The notes: generated by a model not told the origin, from the sequence alone. A stretch of DNA of 64,000 nt from Caballeronia sp. NK8 (GCF_018408855.1 NZ_AP024324.1:1-64000), one strand, 5' to 3'. Numbered from the stretch's first letter, positions 1 to 9,604 are shown. Program-made: numbers and translations.

Positions 1-1383
1 ATGACGACAGGAGGGCAGGTAGCCACGTCCAGACAACTGGCGCTGGCGCTATTCGACGATGCAAACGCGGAAGGCTTGCCCGTCGATTCTGCTCGCACGG
101 ACATCGGATTTTCTCGGAAGAACGTTCTGATCCGTATCGTCGATCTCGGCGTGGCGGCTCGACGCCTCATCGACGCGGCGTACTTCATCGTTGCGCAGGA
201 GGAAAAGATACACGACCTGTATGACGTCGAGCTCGACTACTTCAAGTGGCTCATGCGCTACTCGAGCCGGAACAACGCGCACCTCGAACAGGTGATTACC
301 GAGGCGCAGCGGGCGCTGATTCAGGCCACGGCCGAAGCCGATGTCGACGGCTCCAAACCGTTCGGGTCGGTTCAGCTGATCGGCCGTATCTCGTACGTGG
401 GCGGCCGGTTTCAGTTCCGTGTGCCTCCCGATTTGATCGGCATCATCCGCGGCCCCGGCAAGTCTCACTGGCTGAGCCTTCGCATTACCTCTCTCTTCAC
501 GCTCAGCTATGCGCGCGTGATGTACGACCATCTTCTTCCCTACGCCGGCGACGGCATGACGGACTGGTTCACGCTCGACGAGTTGCGCGCCTGGCAAGGC
601 ACGATGGGCGCGAAGGCGCAGGAGTTCAAGTATTTCAAGCGGGACTGGCTCGCGCCTGCCGTGGACCAGATCAACGACGTCTCTGATCTGTCGCTGTCGT
701 ACGAAACACGCAACGAACCGGGCTCCCGCAAGATCGGGCGGATGCGCTTTCGTGTCGAGCGCAAGGAGATGGCCGAGCGCCTGCTCCATACGCACGAGCA
801 CGCGCAGGCCCTCTATCAGACGTTGAAGCAGGAAATCGGCCTCTCCAGCGCGCAATTCAATCAGATCGCCTCCGACCGCGAAACCTACACCGATCAACGT
901 CTCGAGCAGGCGGTCGAACGCACGCGCTTCAGCCTGAAGTTGGGCAAGGTGTCGAAGAGTCCCGCGGGCTTCTTCATGAAGGCCCTGAAGGAAGGATGGA
1001 TCGTCTCCGACGCCGAGCGTCAGATGGTGCAGATCCAGGAAGACCTGGCGCTGACCGATCGACGAGAGACCGAGGCGAAACAGCAGTCCGAAACGCGCTT
1101 CGCCTTGCAGGTGGCCGCGCAGGACGTCAACGCCCAGAACCGGATCGTCGACGAAGTTCGTCGTGGCTGGGAAGAATACGAGGCGGCAGCGCCGCGACAG
1201 CGCGACGACTGGCGGCGCACCTACCGGACGAGCCCCGGCGGAAAACTGACGCTGCGCAGGTTGGGCATCGATCCATCGGGCGAACTCGTCGAAGCCATGA
1301 TCCAGAAGTATCCGGATCTGAGAGACGGTTTCTCCGGCTACGTCTTTCAAAAGACTCGATCCGCCAAGGGCCGGGGTCAATAA
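1..1383 (+). CDS. Replication initiator, Rep_3/RepB family
   Basis: A 460-residue protein that resembles the Rep_3-type initiators of Burkholderiaceae secondary replicons. These are two-winged-helix proteins that bind iterons and open the origin. The N-terminal third holds the typical initiator core (the stretch around residues 38-60, rich in RKNVLIRIVDLG, and the FKWLMRYSSRNN segment near 80). A second winged helix is expected around residues 180-260, and the C-terminal part is charged and probably helical. The ATG is base 1 of the window, which fits a replicon record rotated to its initiator gene. Iterons and parAB are not in view and would lie to the left. The family call comes from sequence feel and position, not from a profile search. 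Confidence 0.8.
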   Translation: MTTGGQVATSRQLALALFDDANAEGLPVDSARTDIGFSRKNVLIRIVDLGVAARRLIDAAYFIVAQEEKIHDLYDVELDYFKWLMRYSSRNNAHLEQVITEAQRALIQATAEADVDGSKPFGSVQLIGRISYVGGRFQFRVPPDLIGIIRGPGKSHWLSLRITSLFTLSYARVMYDHLLPYAGDGMTDWFTLDELRAWQGTMGAKAQEFKYFKRDWLAPAVDQINDVSDLSLSYETRNEPGSRKIGRMRFRVERKEMAERLLHTHEHAQALYQTLKQEIGLSSAQFNQIASDRETYTDQRLEQAVERTRFSLKLGKVSKSPAGFFMKALKEGWIVSDAERQMVQIQEDLALTDRRETEAKQQSETRFALQVAAQDVNAQNRIVDEVRRGWEEYEAAAPRQRDDWRRTYRTSPGGKLTLRRLGIDPSGELVEAMIQKYPDLRDGFSGYVFQKTRSAKGRGQ

Positions 1384-1461
1384 GGCAACCCCGGAAACGA
1401 CGCGCAACTAACTGTCTAGTTCGACCCACGCCGTTATACAGACAGGCTGAAGACGCTTCCC

Positions 1462-2661
1462 TCAGGCCGTCACCCAGTTCGTGTGTGTCGTGAAGGCCGT
1501 CCCGAGTACGGCAGGCAGATAGGGATTCGGCATTGGCACGGGCCTGCCGGCTACCGTAACAAGTCCCAAGCGCTGCGCGACGGAAACATGCGCGCCGATA
1601 TCCTGCGGAAACGCGAACGGACCACGCGGGCCGGATGGACGCAGCAAGAAGGGCGCTTGTTTCCAGGGCGAATGCGACGCGCCGAGGAAATCGGGCTTCA
1701 GCGACCACGGCTGCTGCTTGAGTCGCAAGCCGATTGCCGGATCGGCCAGGCGATTCAGCATCCATTCACACGCGATATCGGAAAGGCCCGATTCGCCGCT
1801 CGGATAACCACCTCCCACATCTGCATGAGCGCCCGCGAACAGCACCTGCCTGATGCCGTCGCGGCTGTCCCAGAGCGTCGGGGTGAAATCGCCGCGTTGC
1901 TCATCGAGGCTGATCGCGTGGATGCCGAACTTCACATTCGGACTGAGTGCCGTGTCGGCGAAGCGAAACAGATCGACGCTCGAGTCTTCATCGTCCAGAT
2001 AGAGCGGAATGCCGAGCGCGCCGACCGTGTCCCATACGCCGATCGCCCGAATCTCATCGACGGGCACGGTGTCCTCCGGCTGCAGTCTCGTGAGCGCGAG
2101 CGCCGGCGTGAAATTGACGATTTTCTCGAGCAGACCCTTCAGCCCACCGCCCGTATCGCGCGCCGGCGGCCGCGACTCGCGATACTTCCGCCACGCAAGA
2201 ATGCCCATCCGATAGGCAAGCGCCTTGTCCTCTACGTCGTAGCGACTGGTATCGAGCAGGCCGACGTTCGCGATCATGCCGCCGAGCGCGCGCGCCGTGT
2301 ACGCGCCGCGGCTGAACCCCGTCAGGATGATGCGATCGCCCGGCCTGTAGTTGCGCGACACGTACGTATAGCCGCGCACGATACGCGCGATGATCCCGTC
2401 GCCGAAAGCGCCGCCCACCAGTTTCGTGATGACATTGCGCGAATCGCCGACGCCGTGCAGATACTTGGCGACCTGTCCATCGGGGCCCGGCTCCGCGATC
2501 TCCTGTTCCGAGGCGAGGAGCGTCGAAGCGGGGTCCGGCTCACCGGACAGCAAAAGAAACGCTTTGAATACGTTGGTCGGGTCCGGAATGCCATCCTTGT
2601 CGTGATCGGAGTTCGGACCGTTCCAGGTTCCGTCCGCGCAGAAAACGATGTTCTTGCTCAT
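1462..2661 (-). CDS. DUF2235 alpha/beta-hydrolase-like protein
   Basis: A 399-residue protein opening with KNIVFCADGTWNG, the hallmark start of DUF2235. This family has an alpha/beta-hydrolase fold and includes type VI secretion phospholipase effectors as well as housekeeping proteins. The nucleophile elbow GFSRGA lies near residue 115, which supports a serine hydrolase. The start at 2661 is preferred over the upstream ATG at 2721 because conservation begins there and an AAAGGAC-like ribosome site precedes it. No VgrG, PAAR or immunity gene is adjacent, so a T6SS role is not supported here. It is convergent with rep. Confidence 0.8.
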   Translation of the reverse strand: MSKNIVFCADGTWNGPNSDHDKDGIPDPTNVFKAFLLLSGEPDPASTLLASEQEIAEPGPDGQVAKYLHGVGDSRNVITKLVGGAFGDGIIARIVRGYTYVSRNYRPGDRIILTGFSRGAYTARALGGMIANVGLLDTSRYDVEDKALAYRMGILAWRKYRESRPPARDTGGGLKGLLEKIVNFTPALALTRLQPEDTVPVDEIRAIGVWDTVGALGIPLYLDDEDSSVDLFRFADTALSPNVKFGIHAISLDEQRGDFTPTLWDSRDGIRQVLFAGAHADVGGGYPSGESGLSDIACEWMLNRLADPAIGLRLKQQPWSLKPDFLGASHSPWKQAPFLLRPSGPRGPFAFPQDIGAHVSVAQRLGLVTVAGRPVPMPNPYLPAVLGTAFTTHTNWVTA

Positions 2662-2779
2662 GATGGCCCGTCCTTTGCCTCGCACCCAATAAGTCTTAGC
2701 CTCTCGGCTGCAACTCAGCAAGCTGCGCGTCCCGCACGGGCGACGCTTTGGCCGAAACAGCCTATCCCGGACTGGCCGT

Positions 2780-3586
2780 TCAGTCCCACGCGGGCGCGAG
2801 TCCTTCCGGGCTCACTTCACGGCCATTGCGTTCGAGCTCCGCGATCTGCGCCATGTCTTCGGCGGTCAGTTTGAGCTGCTGCGAGAGCAGATTGCTCGCG
2901 AGGTTTTCGCGTTTCGTCGACGACGGAATCACCGCATAGCCGAGCTGCAGCGCCCAGGCGAGCGCCACTTGCGCGGGCGTCGCGTGATGCCGCTTCGCGA
3001 TCTCGCCGATGACCGGGTCCTTCAGCACCTTGCCGTACGCGAGCGTCATATACGACGTGACCTGAATGCCCTGTTCACGCAGGAAATCGACGAGCTTGCG
3101 ATTCTGCAGATACGGGCTCAGCTCGATCTGATTGGTCGCGATGTGCTCGCGGCCAACGACTTCGATCGCCTGCTTCGTCAATTCGATGTTGAAGTTGGAA
3201 ATGCCGATCTGCCTCGTTAGACCCTGCGTCTTCGATTCGGCGAGCGCGCTCATGAATTCGTCGAGCGGAACGCCGTTGTTCGGCGCGGGCCAGTGGATCA
3301 GCGTCAGATCGACCTCATCGACACGCAGCTTCGTGAGACTGTCTTTCAGGCTCGGCACGAGCCTGTTGCGCGCGTAGTTGTCAATCCAGATTTTCGTCGT
3401 CAGAAAGATGTCGGAGCGGGGCACGCCCGACGCGGCGATCGCCGCGCCGACTTCGCCCTCGTTACCGTAAATTTGCGCGGTGTCGATGGCGCCATAACCG
3501 AGTTCGAGACCGTTGCGCACGGAATCCATGACGATCTGGTCTTTCAGGCGGAAAGTGCCGAGACCGAAAGCGGGAATCGGATTCAT
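2780..3586 (-). CDS. dkgB: 2,5-diketo-D-gluconate reductase B (aldo/keto reductase)
   Basis: A 268-residue aldo/keto reductase that follows E. coli DkgB closely along its whole length ([13 protein letters not shown] at the start, [11 protein letters not shown] at the end). It is expected to use NADPH to reduce 2,5-diketogluconate, methylglyoxal and related carbonyls in the cytosol. The catalytic tetrad is visible: D35, Y40, K65 and H98. The gene is divergent from a yafC-like LysR gene, an arrangement like the dkgB-yafC neighbourhood of enterobacteria, so the regulator probably controls it through the 100-bp gap. Confidence 0.92.
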   Translation of the reverse strand: MNPIPAFGLGTFRLKDQIVMDSVRNGLELGYGAIDTAQIYGNEGEVGAAIAASGVPRSDIFLTTKIWIDNYARNRLVPSLKDSLTKLRVDEVDLTLIHWPAPNNGVPLDEFMSALAESKTQGLTRQIGISNFNIELTKQAIEVVGREHIATNQIELSPYLQNRKLVDFLREQGIQVTSYMTLAYGKVLKDPVIGEIAKRHHATPAQVALAWALQLGYAVIPSSTKRENLASNLLSQQLKLTAEDMAQIAELERNGREVSPEGLAPAWD

Positions 3587-3637
3587 GGGATGCGTTCTCC
3601 GGTTGATGAATGGACGAACGCAGTATGCCGACTTTAC

Positions 3638-3649
3638 TTTTGCGCAAAA
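3638..3649. promoter_or_regulatory. Perfect palindrome between dkgB and yafC-like gene
   Basis: TTTTGCGCAAAA is a 12-bp perfect palindrome in the divergent spacer, about 50 bp from each start codon. It is a reasonable operator for the LysR protein encoded to the right. This is inferred from position only. Confidence 0.35.
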
Positions 3650-3689
3650 ACCGGTCTATAAATGAAAGACTCTTGAATAAAAATCAACG

Positions 3690-4604
3690 ATGAAAGTCAC
3701 TCTCGACGAGCTTCATACCTTCGCGACGGTAGTCGACACGGGTTCCATCACGGCCGCGGCCGAGCAACTGGATCAGACGGTGTCGGGCGCGAGCCGCACG
3801 CTCGGACGCCTCGAGGAGAAGCTGCAGACCACGCTATTACGCAGGACCACGCGGCGTCTGGAACTGACGGAGGAGGGCAGGAGCTTTCTGCAGCACGCGC
3901 GCGAGATCATCGACGCGGTGGAAAGCGCGGAGGAACAGATCGCCGCGCGCCGCGAACGGCCTTCGGGACTGTTGCGCGTCGATGCCGCGACGCCCTTCAT
4001 GCTGCACGTGATCGTGCCGCTGGTCGCGGGTTATCGGGAGCGCTATCCGCACGTCGAGCTGGAGCTGAACAGCAATGAAGGCGTGATCGATCTGCTGGAG
4101 CGTCGCACCGATGTCGCGATCCGCATCGGCAGGCTGAAGGATTCGACGCTGCACAGCCGTTCGATCGGCAGCAGCCGCATTCGCGTGCTCGCCACACCCG
4201 ACTATCTTCAGGCGCACGGCCTTCCGAAGCGCGTGGACGAACTCGCGAATCACTCGCTGCTCGGCTTCACGCAGCCGGAGTCGCTCAATGTCTGGCCGCT
4301 GTCAGGCCCGGACAACGAGCCTTATCGGATCACGCCGAACATTGCGTCATCGAGCGGCGAGACCTTGCGGCATCTCGCGCTCGAAAGCGCGGGCATCGTG
4401 TGCCTGTCGGACTTCATGACCTTGCGCGATCGGCGCGAGGGCAGGCTCGTGCAGATTCTCGCGCGTCACACGCAGGAAGTGCGTCAGCCGATCAACGCCG
4501 TCTACTATCGCAACACGGCAATCTCCGCGCGCATCGCGTCGTTCGTCGACTTTCTGGCAGACGCAGTGAAGACCACCGAGTTCGCCCTGACGGGACATCG
4601 CTGA
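3690..4604 (+). CDS. LysR-family regulator, YafC-like
   Basis: A 304-residue LysR regulator. The N-terminal winged HTH covers residues 1-60 (GSITAAAEQLDQTVSGASRT as the helix-turn-helix), followed by a periplasmic-binding-protein-like effector domain. It resembles E. coli YafC over its length, including the SSGETL and YYRNTAISARI segments. It is divergent from dkgB and is the likely regulator of that gene. The effector is unknown. Confidence 0.88.
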   Translation: MKVTLDELHTFATVVDTGSITAAAEQLDQTVSGASRTLGRLEEKLQTTLLRRTTRRLELTEEGRSFLQHAREIIDAVESAEEQIAARRERPSGLLRVDAATPFMLHVIVPLVAGYRERYPHVELELNSNEGVIDLLERRTDVAIRIGRLKDSTLHSRSIGSSRIRVLATPDYLQAHGLPKRVDELANHSLLGFTQPESLNVWPLSGPDNEPYRITPNIASSSGETLRHLALESAGIVCLSDFMTLRDRREGRLVQILARHTQEVRQPINAVYYRNTAISARIASFVDFLADAVKTTEFALTGHR

Positions 4605-4608
4605 AGCG

Positions 4609-5190
4609 TCAGCCAATACCCAGCACATTGGCGCCGATGCACGGATCGACCGCGCGCTCGAGCCGCTTCTGATGAATGACGAGCGTGAGTTCCATCGAGC
4701 CGGTTCCCACTTCCAGATTCAGCAGATGGCCGCCGTACGCATTGAAGTTGCTGTCGCCCGCAATGCCGTGAATATGGATCGACGGCCTGCCTTCCTTCCA
4801 CGCGACCGAACCGGCGAGGCTGCCCATCTCGACATTGCGAAAGGTCTTCGCATCGAAGTCCTTCTTCGTCGCGTTCCAGAAGCCGAACGTCGGATGCCCG
4901 AAGCCGATGCCCGTCACCGACGCCGCGGGAATGTTCTCCGCCAGCGCGAAAGTTGTCAGATGCTCGAAGACGTTATCGCCCATGCGCAGCACCATGAAAT
5001 AACCCGTCGGTGTCCTGATGTATCTGCGTTGCACGTCGGGGCCGCCGGCGCCAATCACACCCGCCTCGCACTCCGCCGGCGACTGCGTTTGCGCCGACAC
5101 GCCACCCGGAATGATGGATGTCGCGAGCGCGCCGGCCGACAGCGCCGCGATGTTCTTGAAGAAGTGCCTGCGCAGATAAGTCTCGTCCAT
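4609..5190 (-). CDS. Exported PPC/DUF296-domain protein
   Basis: A 193-residue protein. Residues 1-34 look like a twin-arginine signal (LRRHFFKN, then a hydrophobic stretch, ending near VSAQ). The rest is a PPC/DUF296 domain: GYFMVLRMGDNVFEHL, then the glycine-rich SVTGIGFG, and the histidine-bearing IHIHGIAGD. The fold is trimeric and in plants is fused to AT-hooks. In bacteria it is usually cytosolic and of unclear function. An exported version is unusual. It converges with the LysR gene to its left, leaving only 4 bases between the two stop codons. Confidence 0.75.
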   Translation of the reverse strand: MDETYLRRHFFKNIAALSAGALATSIIPGGVSAQTQSPAECEAGVIGAGGPDVQRRYIRTPTGYFMVLRMGDNVFEHLTTFALAENIPAASVTGIGFGHPTFGFWNATKKDFDAKTFRNVEMGSLAGSVAWKEGRPSIHIHGIAGDSNFNAYGGHLLNLEVGTGSMELTLVIHQKRLERAVDPCIGANVLGIG

Positions 5191-5306
5191 GAAGCTGTCT
5201 CCGTTGATGTCGTTGCCGAGTCGATTCGGCTGCGGCGGAGTGTAGACAAGACGTTCACGACGGAATACTGAGAGTTGCGACTAGGGTTATAACCCGCGCT
5301 CATGAC

Positions 5307-6251
5307 TCACGAGACGTCTTCCGCCTGATCGTGCTGCGCGAGCAGTTCTTCCATGAGCAGACGTGCGCCCGCGGATATCGGCGCGCCTCGTCGCGTGACC
5401 AGTTCATAGGGCTCGCTCTTCGATGAAAGCCTGAGCGGCAGCATGCCCGTCATGCCGTGGCGGGTGAAGAATTCCGCGACATCGATGGACACGAGCGCGA
5501 CGAAAGTCGGATTGCTTTGCAACAGAGAAAGCGTGGCAAAAGCCGACGTCGTCTCGACGAGATGTCGAGGAAAGCGGATTTCGGCCTCGCGGAATTCGCG
5601 TTCGAGCAGCATGCGCATCGGCATGTTGGCGCGATAGACGACCCATCGCACATCCGCGAGATCCTTCAGATGCAGCTTGCGCGCGTTCTGAAACGGGTGA
5701 CTCAAGTTCGCGATGACGGCAAGCGTCTCGTCCTGCAGATTGACGCTGTCATACAGAAACGGCGTCTGGCTGATGGTCGTGCGGCACACGGCGAGATCGA
5801 GCCGTCCCGCGTCGATGAGACTCAGCAACGCGGCGCTCGTATCTTCGACGATCTCCACCGACATCTCCGCATGCCGCGTGACCAGCGACGAAATCGCTTC
5901 GATCACGCGCGGCACCGCACCCATGATGACGCCCACCGACACACGTCCGCCATGTCCTCGCATGATGCCGACGATTTCCTCGCGCAGATGCGCGACATCG
6001 GTATGAATGAGCCGCGCATAACGAATCACGCAGTGCCCGATGTCGTTCGGTTCGAGTCCGCGGCTCGTCCGGTTGAAAAGCGCCGTCCCGAAGGTCGTTT
6101 CGATCTCGTGCAAAGCCTTGCTCGCGCCCGGCTGAGTGAGCGAAACCTGCTTGGCCGCGCTGAGCAGCGAGCCATGATCGGCCAGCGCGATGAGCAGACG
6201 CAACTGCTTCAGATGCAGCCGGGAAATGATCGAGTTGAGGGAAGGCGTCAT
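5307..6251 (-). CDS. LysR-family regulator of the 6.4-14.5 kb operon
   Basis: A 314-residue LysR protein with an N-terminal HTH (GSLLSAAKQVSLTQPGASKA around residues 27-46) and a GbpR/PcaQ-like effector domain. It is divergent from the alcohol dehydrogenase, crotonase, CoA-transferase and TRAP operon that begins at 6430. The shared 178-bp spacer is AT-rich and contains inverted repeats that could be its operators. It is the obvious candidate regulator of that operon. The inducer is unknown. Confidence 0.85.
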   Translation of the reverse strand: MTPSLNSIISRLHLKQLRLLIALADHGSLLSAAKQVSLTQPGASKALHEIETTFGTALFNRTSRGLEPNDIGHCVIRYARLIHTDVAHLREEIVGIMRGHGGRVSVGVIMGAVPRVIEAISSLVTRHAEMSVEIVEDTSAALLSLIDAGRLDLAVCRTTISQTPFLYDSVNLQDETLAVIANLSHPFQNARKLHLKDLADVRWVVYRANMPMRMLLEREFREAEIRFPRHLVETTSAFATLSLLQSNPTFVALVSIDVAEFFTRHGMTGMLPLRLSSKSEPYELVTRRGAPISAGARLLMEELLAQHDQAEDVS

Positions 6252-6264
6252 GGAGCGAGTTGAG

Positions 6265-6284
6265 GAATAGTTATACCGCTATTC
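6265..6284. promoter_or_regulatory. Inverted repeat in LysR-operon divergent spacer
   Basis: GAATAG-N8-CTATTC has 6-bp perfect arms and lies 14 bp upstream of the LysR start, so the regulator could repress its own gene from here. A second repeat, AACCC-N10-GGGTT, is at 6368-6387, about 45 bp before the operon start. Their assignment as LysR sites is inferred. Confidence 0.35.
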
Positions 6285-6429
6285 ATTATTGTCAATTCCG
6301 GCGATTTCGGCCGCTGCCTATACTGCCGCATCAAACCCGCATCGTACAAAGCTTCTGGCCTAACGTTAACCCGCATCGATAAGGGTTCCTTCTATTCGGG
6401 TTTTTATGTACCTATAACTGTCGATCAAC

Positions 6430-7569
6430 ATGGCCCTCATCAATTACATCACGCAGATACAGTTCGAGTTCGGCGCCTTGCGGCTTCTGAAGAGCGAATG
6501 CGAACGCGTCGGCATCCGCCGTCCGCTGATCGTGACGGATCGCGGCATCAGGGCGGCCGGCATCGTCGACAAGGTGCTGTCCGCGCTGAGCGCGGCTCAC
6601 GACGCGCCGGTCTATGACGGCACGCCGCCCAATCCGAACGAAGCGGCCGTGCGCGAAGCGGTCGCCGTGTTCGCCGATCGGCGATGCGACGGAATCATCG
6701 CGGTGGGCGGCGGCTCGTCGATCGATCTCGCGAAAGGCGTCGCCGTATGCGCGACGCACGATGGCCCGTTGCAGAGCTTTGCCGTGATCGAAGGCGGCGC
6801 TACGCGCATCACGTCGGCCACCGCGCCCGTGATCGCGATTCCCACGACTGCCGGCACCGGCAGCGAAGTCGGACGCGGCGCGATCCTGATTCTCGACGAC
6901 GGCAGAAAGGTCGGCGTGATATCGCCCTTCGTGGTGCCGAAGTCCGCTATCTGCGATCCCGAACTCACACTGAAATTGCCCGCGACGATGACGGCCGCGA
7001 CCGGCATGGACGCGATCGCGCATTGCATCGAGACGTTCATGGCGCCCGCGTTCAATCCCGCGGCGGACGGCATCGCACTCGACGGCCTGTGGCGCGCGTG
7101 GCTTCACATCGAGCGCGCCACGACGCATCCCGACGACAAAGTGGCGCGCATGAACATGATGAGCGCGTCGATGCAGGGCGCGCTCGCGTTCCAGAAGGGC
7201 CTGGGATGCGTGCACAGCCTCAGTCATTCGCTCGGCGGCATCAATCCGCGTCTGCATCACGGAACGCTCAACGCGATCTTTCTGCCTGCCGTGATCGCCT
7301 TCAATCAGGATGCGCCGACGGTTCAGGAAGAAGGCAAGCTCGCACGGCTCGCGCAGGCGATGGGACTGGAGAATCCCGCGCACGTCGGGCCTTCGATCAG
7401 GGAGATGACGAGCCGCCTCGGCCTGCCCACGACGCTATCCGGCGTCGGCGTGACGCGCGAGATGTTCTCCGACATCGTGAAGGGCGCGTTGAAGGATCAC
7501 AGCCACAAGACCAATCCGCGCGATGCATCGGACGTCGACTATCACGCGATGCTCGAAGCATCGTTCTGA
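6430..7569 (+). CDS. Iron-containing alcohol dehydrogenase
   Basis: A 379-residue group III (Fe-dependent) dehydrogenase of the maleylacetate reductase / 1,3-propanediol dehydrogenase type. It has the NAD(P)-binding GGGSSID at residues 93-99 and the metal ligands D194, H198, H262 or H266, and H276. It probably interconverts an alcohol or hydroxyacid and its carbonyl. It is the first gene of the operon and is followed after 12 bp by the crotonase. The CoA-transferase and TRAP genes downstream suggest that the substrate is an imported organic acid. Confidence 0.88.
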   Translation: MALINYITQIQFEFGALRLLKSECERVGIRRPLIVTDRGIRAAGIVDKVLSALSAAHDAPVYDGTPPNPNEAAVREAVAVFADRRCDGIIAVGGGSSIDLAKGVAVCATHDGPLQSFAVIEGGATRITSATAPVIAIPTTAGTGSEVGRGAILILDDGRKVGVISPFVVPKSAICDPELTLKLPATMTAATGMDAIAHCIETFMAPAFNPAADGIALDGLWRAWLHIERATTHPDDKVARMNMMSASMQGALAFQKGLGCVHSLSHSLGGINPRLHHGTLNAIFLPAVIAFNQDAPTVQEEGKLARLAQAMGLENPAHVGPSIREMTSRLGLPTTLSGVGVTREMFSDIVKGALKDHSHKTNPRDASDVDYHAMLEASF

Positions 7570-7581
7570 CCTGAGGAAGAC

Positions 7582-8361
7582 ATGGGAGACATGCTGACCA
7601 TCGAGCGGGACGGCGATATCGCCGTCGTTTCGCTCGACAACCCCGCGAAGATGAACGCGCTCACGCTCTCGATGTGGCGCGATCTCGGCGCGGCGATGAA
7701 TCGTCTGTCGGACGATGACGGCGTTCGATGCGTCGTGCTGCGCGGCGCCGGATCGAAAGCGTTCGCGGCGGGCGCTGACATCGGCGAGTTCGCCACGCTT
7801 CGTTCGAATCGCGAGCAGGCGCGCGCGTATGCCGCGATCACGACAGCCGCAATGGAGGCGATTGAACATTGCCGTCATCCGGTCGTCGCCATGATTCACG
7901 GCGTGTGCGTCGGCGGCGGGCTCGAGATCGCGTCGCTCTGCGATATCCGCATCTGCGGCGAATCGAGCCGTTTCGGCGCGCCTGTCGGACAGCTCGGCCT
8001 CACGATGTCCTTTGCCGAACTCGGCGCGCTGATTCGTCTCGCGGGCCGTCCGGTCGCGATGGAGATCGTGCTCGAAGGACGCATCTTCAATGCGCAAGAA
8101 GCGCTCGCGAAAGGACTGACATCGCGCGTCGTCGCCGACGATGCCGTCGAGGAAGAAACCATTGCCACCGCACGGCGCATCGCGCGCGGCGCGCCGTTCG
8201 TCGCACGCTGGCACAAGCAAGCTGCGAACACGCTGACGCGATCGCCCGCACTATCCGCCGCCGATATCGAATCCGCCTTCGATTGCTTCGACACCGAGGA
8301 TTTTCGCATCGGCGCGGAAGCATTCAATGCAAAACAGAAGCCAGTCTTCAAGGGAAAGTGA
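7582..8361 (+). CDS. Enoyl-CoA hydratase/isomerase family protein
   Basis: A 259-residue crotonase-fold protein. The oxyanion-hole segment AFAAGADIGEF (residues 60-70) and GGGLEIASLCD (111-121) are present, so the first catalytic Glu, E115, is kept. At the place of the second Glu (the usual PE-x-x-LG) the sequence is APVGQLG, so a Val stands there. A standard hydratase reaction is therefore not assured, and isomerase, decarboxylase or hydrolase activity is possible. Its stop codon lies one base before the ATG of the CoA-transferase. Confidence 0.85.
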   Translation: MGDMLTIERDGDIAVVSLDNPAKMNALTLSMWRDLGAAMNRLSDDDGVRCVVLRGAGSKAFAAGADIGEFATLRSNREQARAYAAITTAAMEAIEHCRHPVVAMIHGVCVGGGLEIASLCDIRICGESSRFGAPVGQLGLTMSFAELGALIRLAGRPVAMEIVLEGRIFNAQEALAKGLTSRVVADDAVEEETIATARRIARGAPFVARWHKQAANTLTRSPALSAADIESAFDCFDTEDFRIGAEAFNAKQKPVFKGK

Positions 8362-8362
8362 A

Positions 8363-9562
8363 ATGGGTCCGCTGAGTGGAATGAAAGTGGTTGAACTCGC
8401 GCACATCATGTCCGGCCCGGTGTGCGGCATGATGCTCGCCGACATGGGCGCGGATGTGGTCAAGGTCGAGAAAGTGCCCGACGGCGACGATTCGCGCCGC
8501 TTCTCGCCGATTCTGCCGAGCGGCGAATCCGCGTCGTTCATGATCGTCAATCGCAACAAGCGCGGCATCGGCCTCAATCTGAAGAGTGAAGGCGGCCGCG
8601 AAGTCCTCAAGCGCTTGCTGGCGGACGCGGATGTGGTCACCGAGAACTATCGCGCCGGAACGATGGAGAAATTCGGCCTCGGCTATGACACGCTCAAGGA
8701 ACTCAACCCGGGGCTGATCTACTGCGCGATTTCGGGTTTCGGCCGCACCGGTCCGTTCGGCGAGAAGGGTGGTTTCGACCTCATTGCGCAAGGCATGAGC
8801 GGCATGATGAGCATGACGGGCGAAGAGGGACGCGAGCCCGTCAAGGCCGGCTCGCCCGTGGCCGACATCAACTCGGGCATTCTCGCGGCGCTCGGCATCG
8901 CAGCGGCGTACGCGCAGAAGCTGCGCACCGGGCGCGGGCAGATGGTCGACACATCGCTCTTCGAAGCGGGCCTGCAGCAGATGTTCTGGCCAGCGGCGAG
9001 CTATCTCGCGGACGGCACCATTCTGCCGAAGATGGGTTCCGCCAATTCGACGAGCGCGCCGTATCAGGTCTTCAAGACGAGCGATGGCTGGATCAACATC
9101 GGCGCGGCCAATCAGAGCAACTACGAACGGCTGCTCGACGTGCTCGATGCGCCGGAACTCGCGAACGACCCGCGCTTCACGACGAACGCGCTGCGGCTCG
9201 AGCATCGCGAGGCGCTCGTCGCGATCCTCAACGGACTGCTGGTGCGTCGAAGCACGGACGAATGGATGGCGCAGTTCGACCGCATCGGCCTGCCCGCGGG
9301 CCCGGTGCTCGATATCGTCGCGGCGCTCGCGCATCCGCAGACGATCGCGCGCGAGATGGTCGTCGAGACCGATCATCCGCTGGCCGGCAAGGTCCGGGGC
9401 CTCGGTCTGCCGATTCACTTCTCCGATGCGAAGCGTTCCGGAAGCCGTCCCGCGCCGCTGCTCGGCCAGCACACGAGAGAAGTGTTGAGAGAGTCGGGCT
9501 ATTCGGCGGCGCAAGTCGATCGGCTGATCGAAGAGAAGGCAGTCGTGGCCTTGGCGCAATAA
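8363..9562 (+). CDS. CaiB/BaiF (class III) CoA-transferase
   Basis: A 399-residue class III CoA-transferase from the start at 8363. This ATG is one base after the crotonase stop and follows GGGAAAG. An earlier in-frame ATG at 8327 would overlap the crotonase by 35 bases. The catalytic Asp is D168 in PVADINSG, and the N-terminal DMGADVVKVE motif is typical. It moves CoA between acyl-CoA and a free acid, which probably activates the acid brought in by the adjacent TRAP system. Confidence 0.88.
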   Translation: MGPLSGMKVVELAHIMSGPVCGMMLADMGADVVKVEKVPDGDDSRRFSPILPSGESASFMIVNRNKRGIGLNLKSEGGREVLKRLLADADVVTENYRAGTMEKFGLGYDTLKELNPGLIYCAISGFGRTGPFGEKGGFDLIAQGMSGMMSMTGEEGREPVKAGSPVADINSGILAALGIAAAYAQKLRTGRGQMVDTSLFEAGLQQMFWPAASYLADGTILPKMGSANSTSAPYQVFKTSDGWINIGAANQSNYERLLDVLDAPELANDPRFTTNALRLEHREALVAILNGLLVRRSTDEWMAQFDRIGLPAGPVLDIVAALAHPQTIAREMVVETDHPLAGKVRGLGLPIHFSDAKRSGSRPAPLLGQHTREVLRESGYSAAQVDRLIEEKAVVALAQ

Positions 9563-9604
9563 CAGACGCGATCCATCGCGCATGACAGAGTTCAGGAGAC
9601 AAAC

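Noticed and set aside
1..1383. Iterons or an origin inside the rep gene
   Set aside because: I saw no convincing direct repeats in the coding sequence or just after it. The origin is probably left of base 1.
49..1407. Long minus-strand frame opposite rep
   Set aside because: It is the antisense shadow of a GC3-rich gene, with Arg/His/Gly-rich content and no family.
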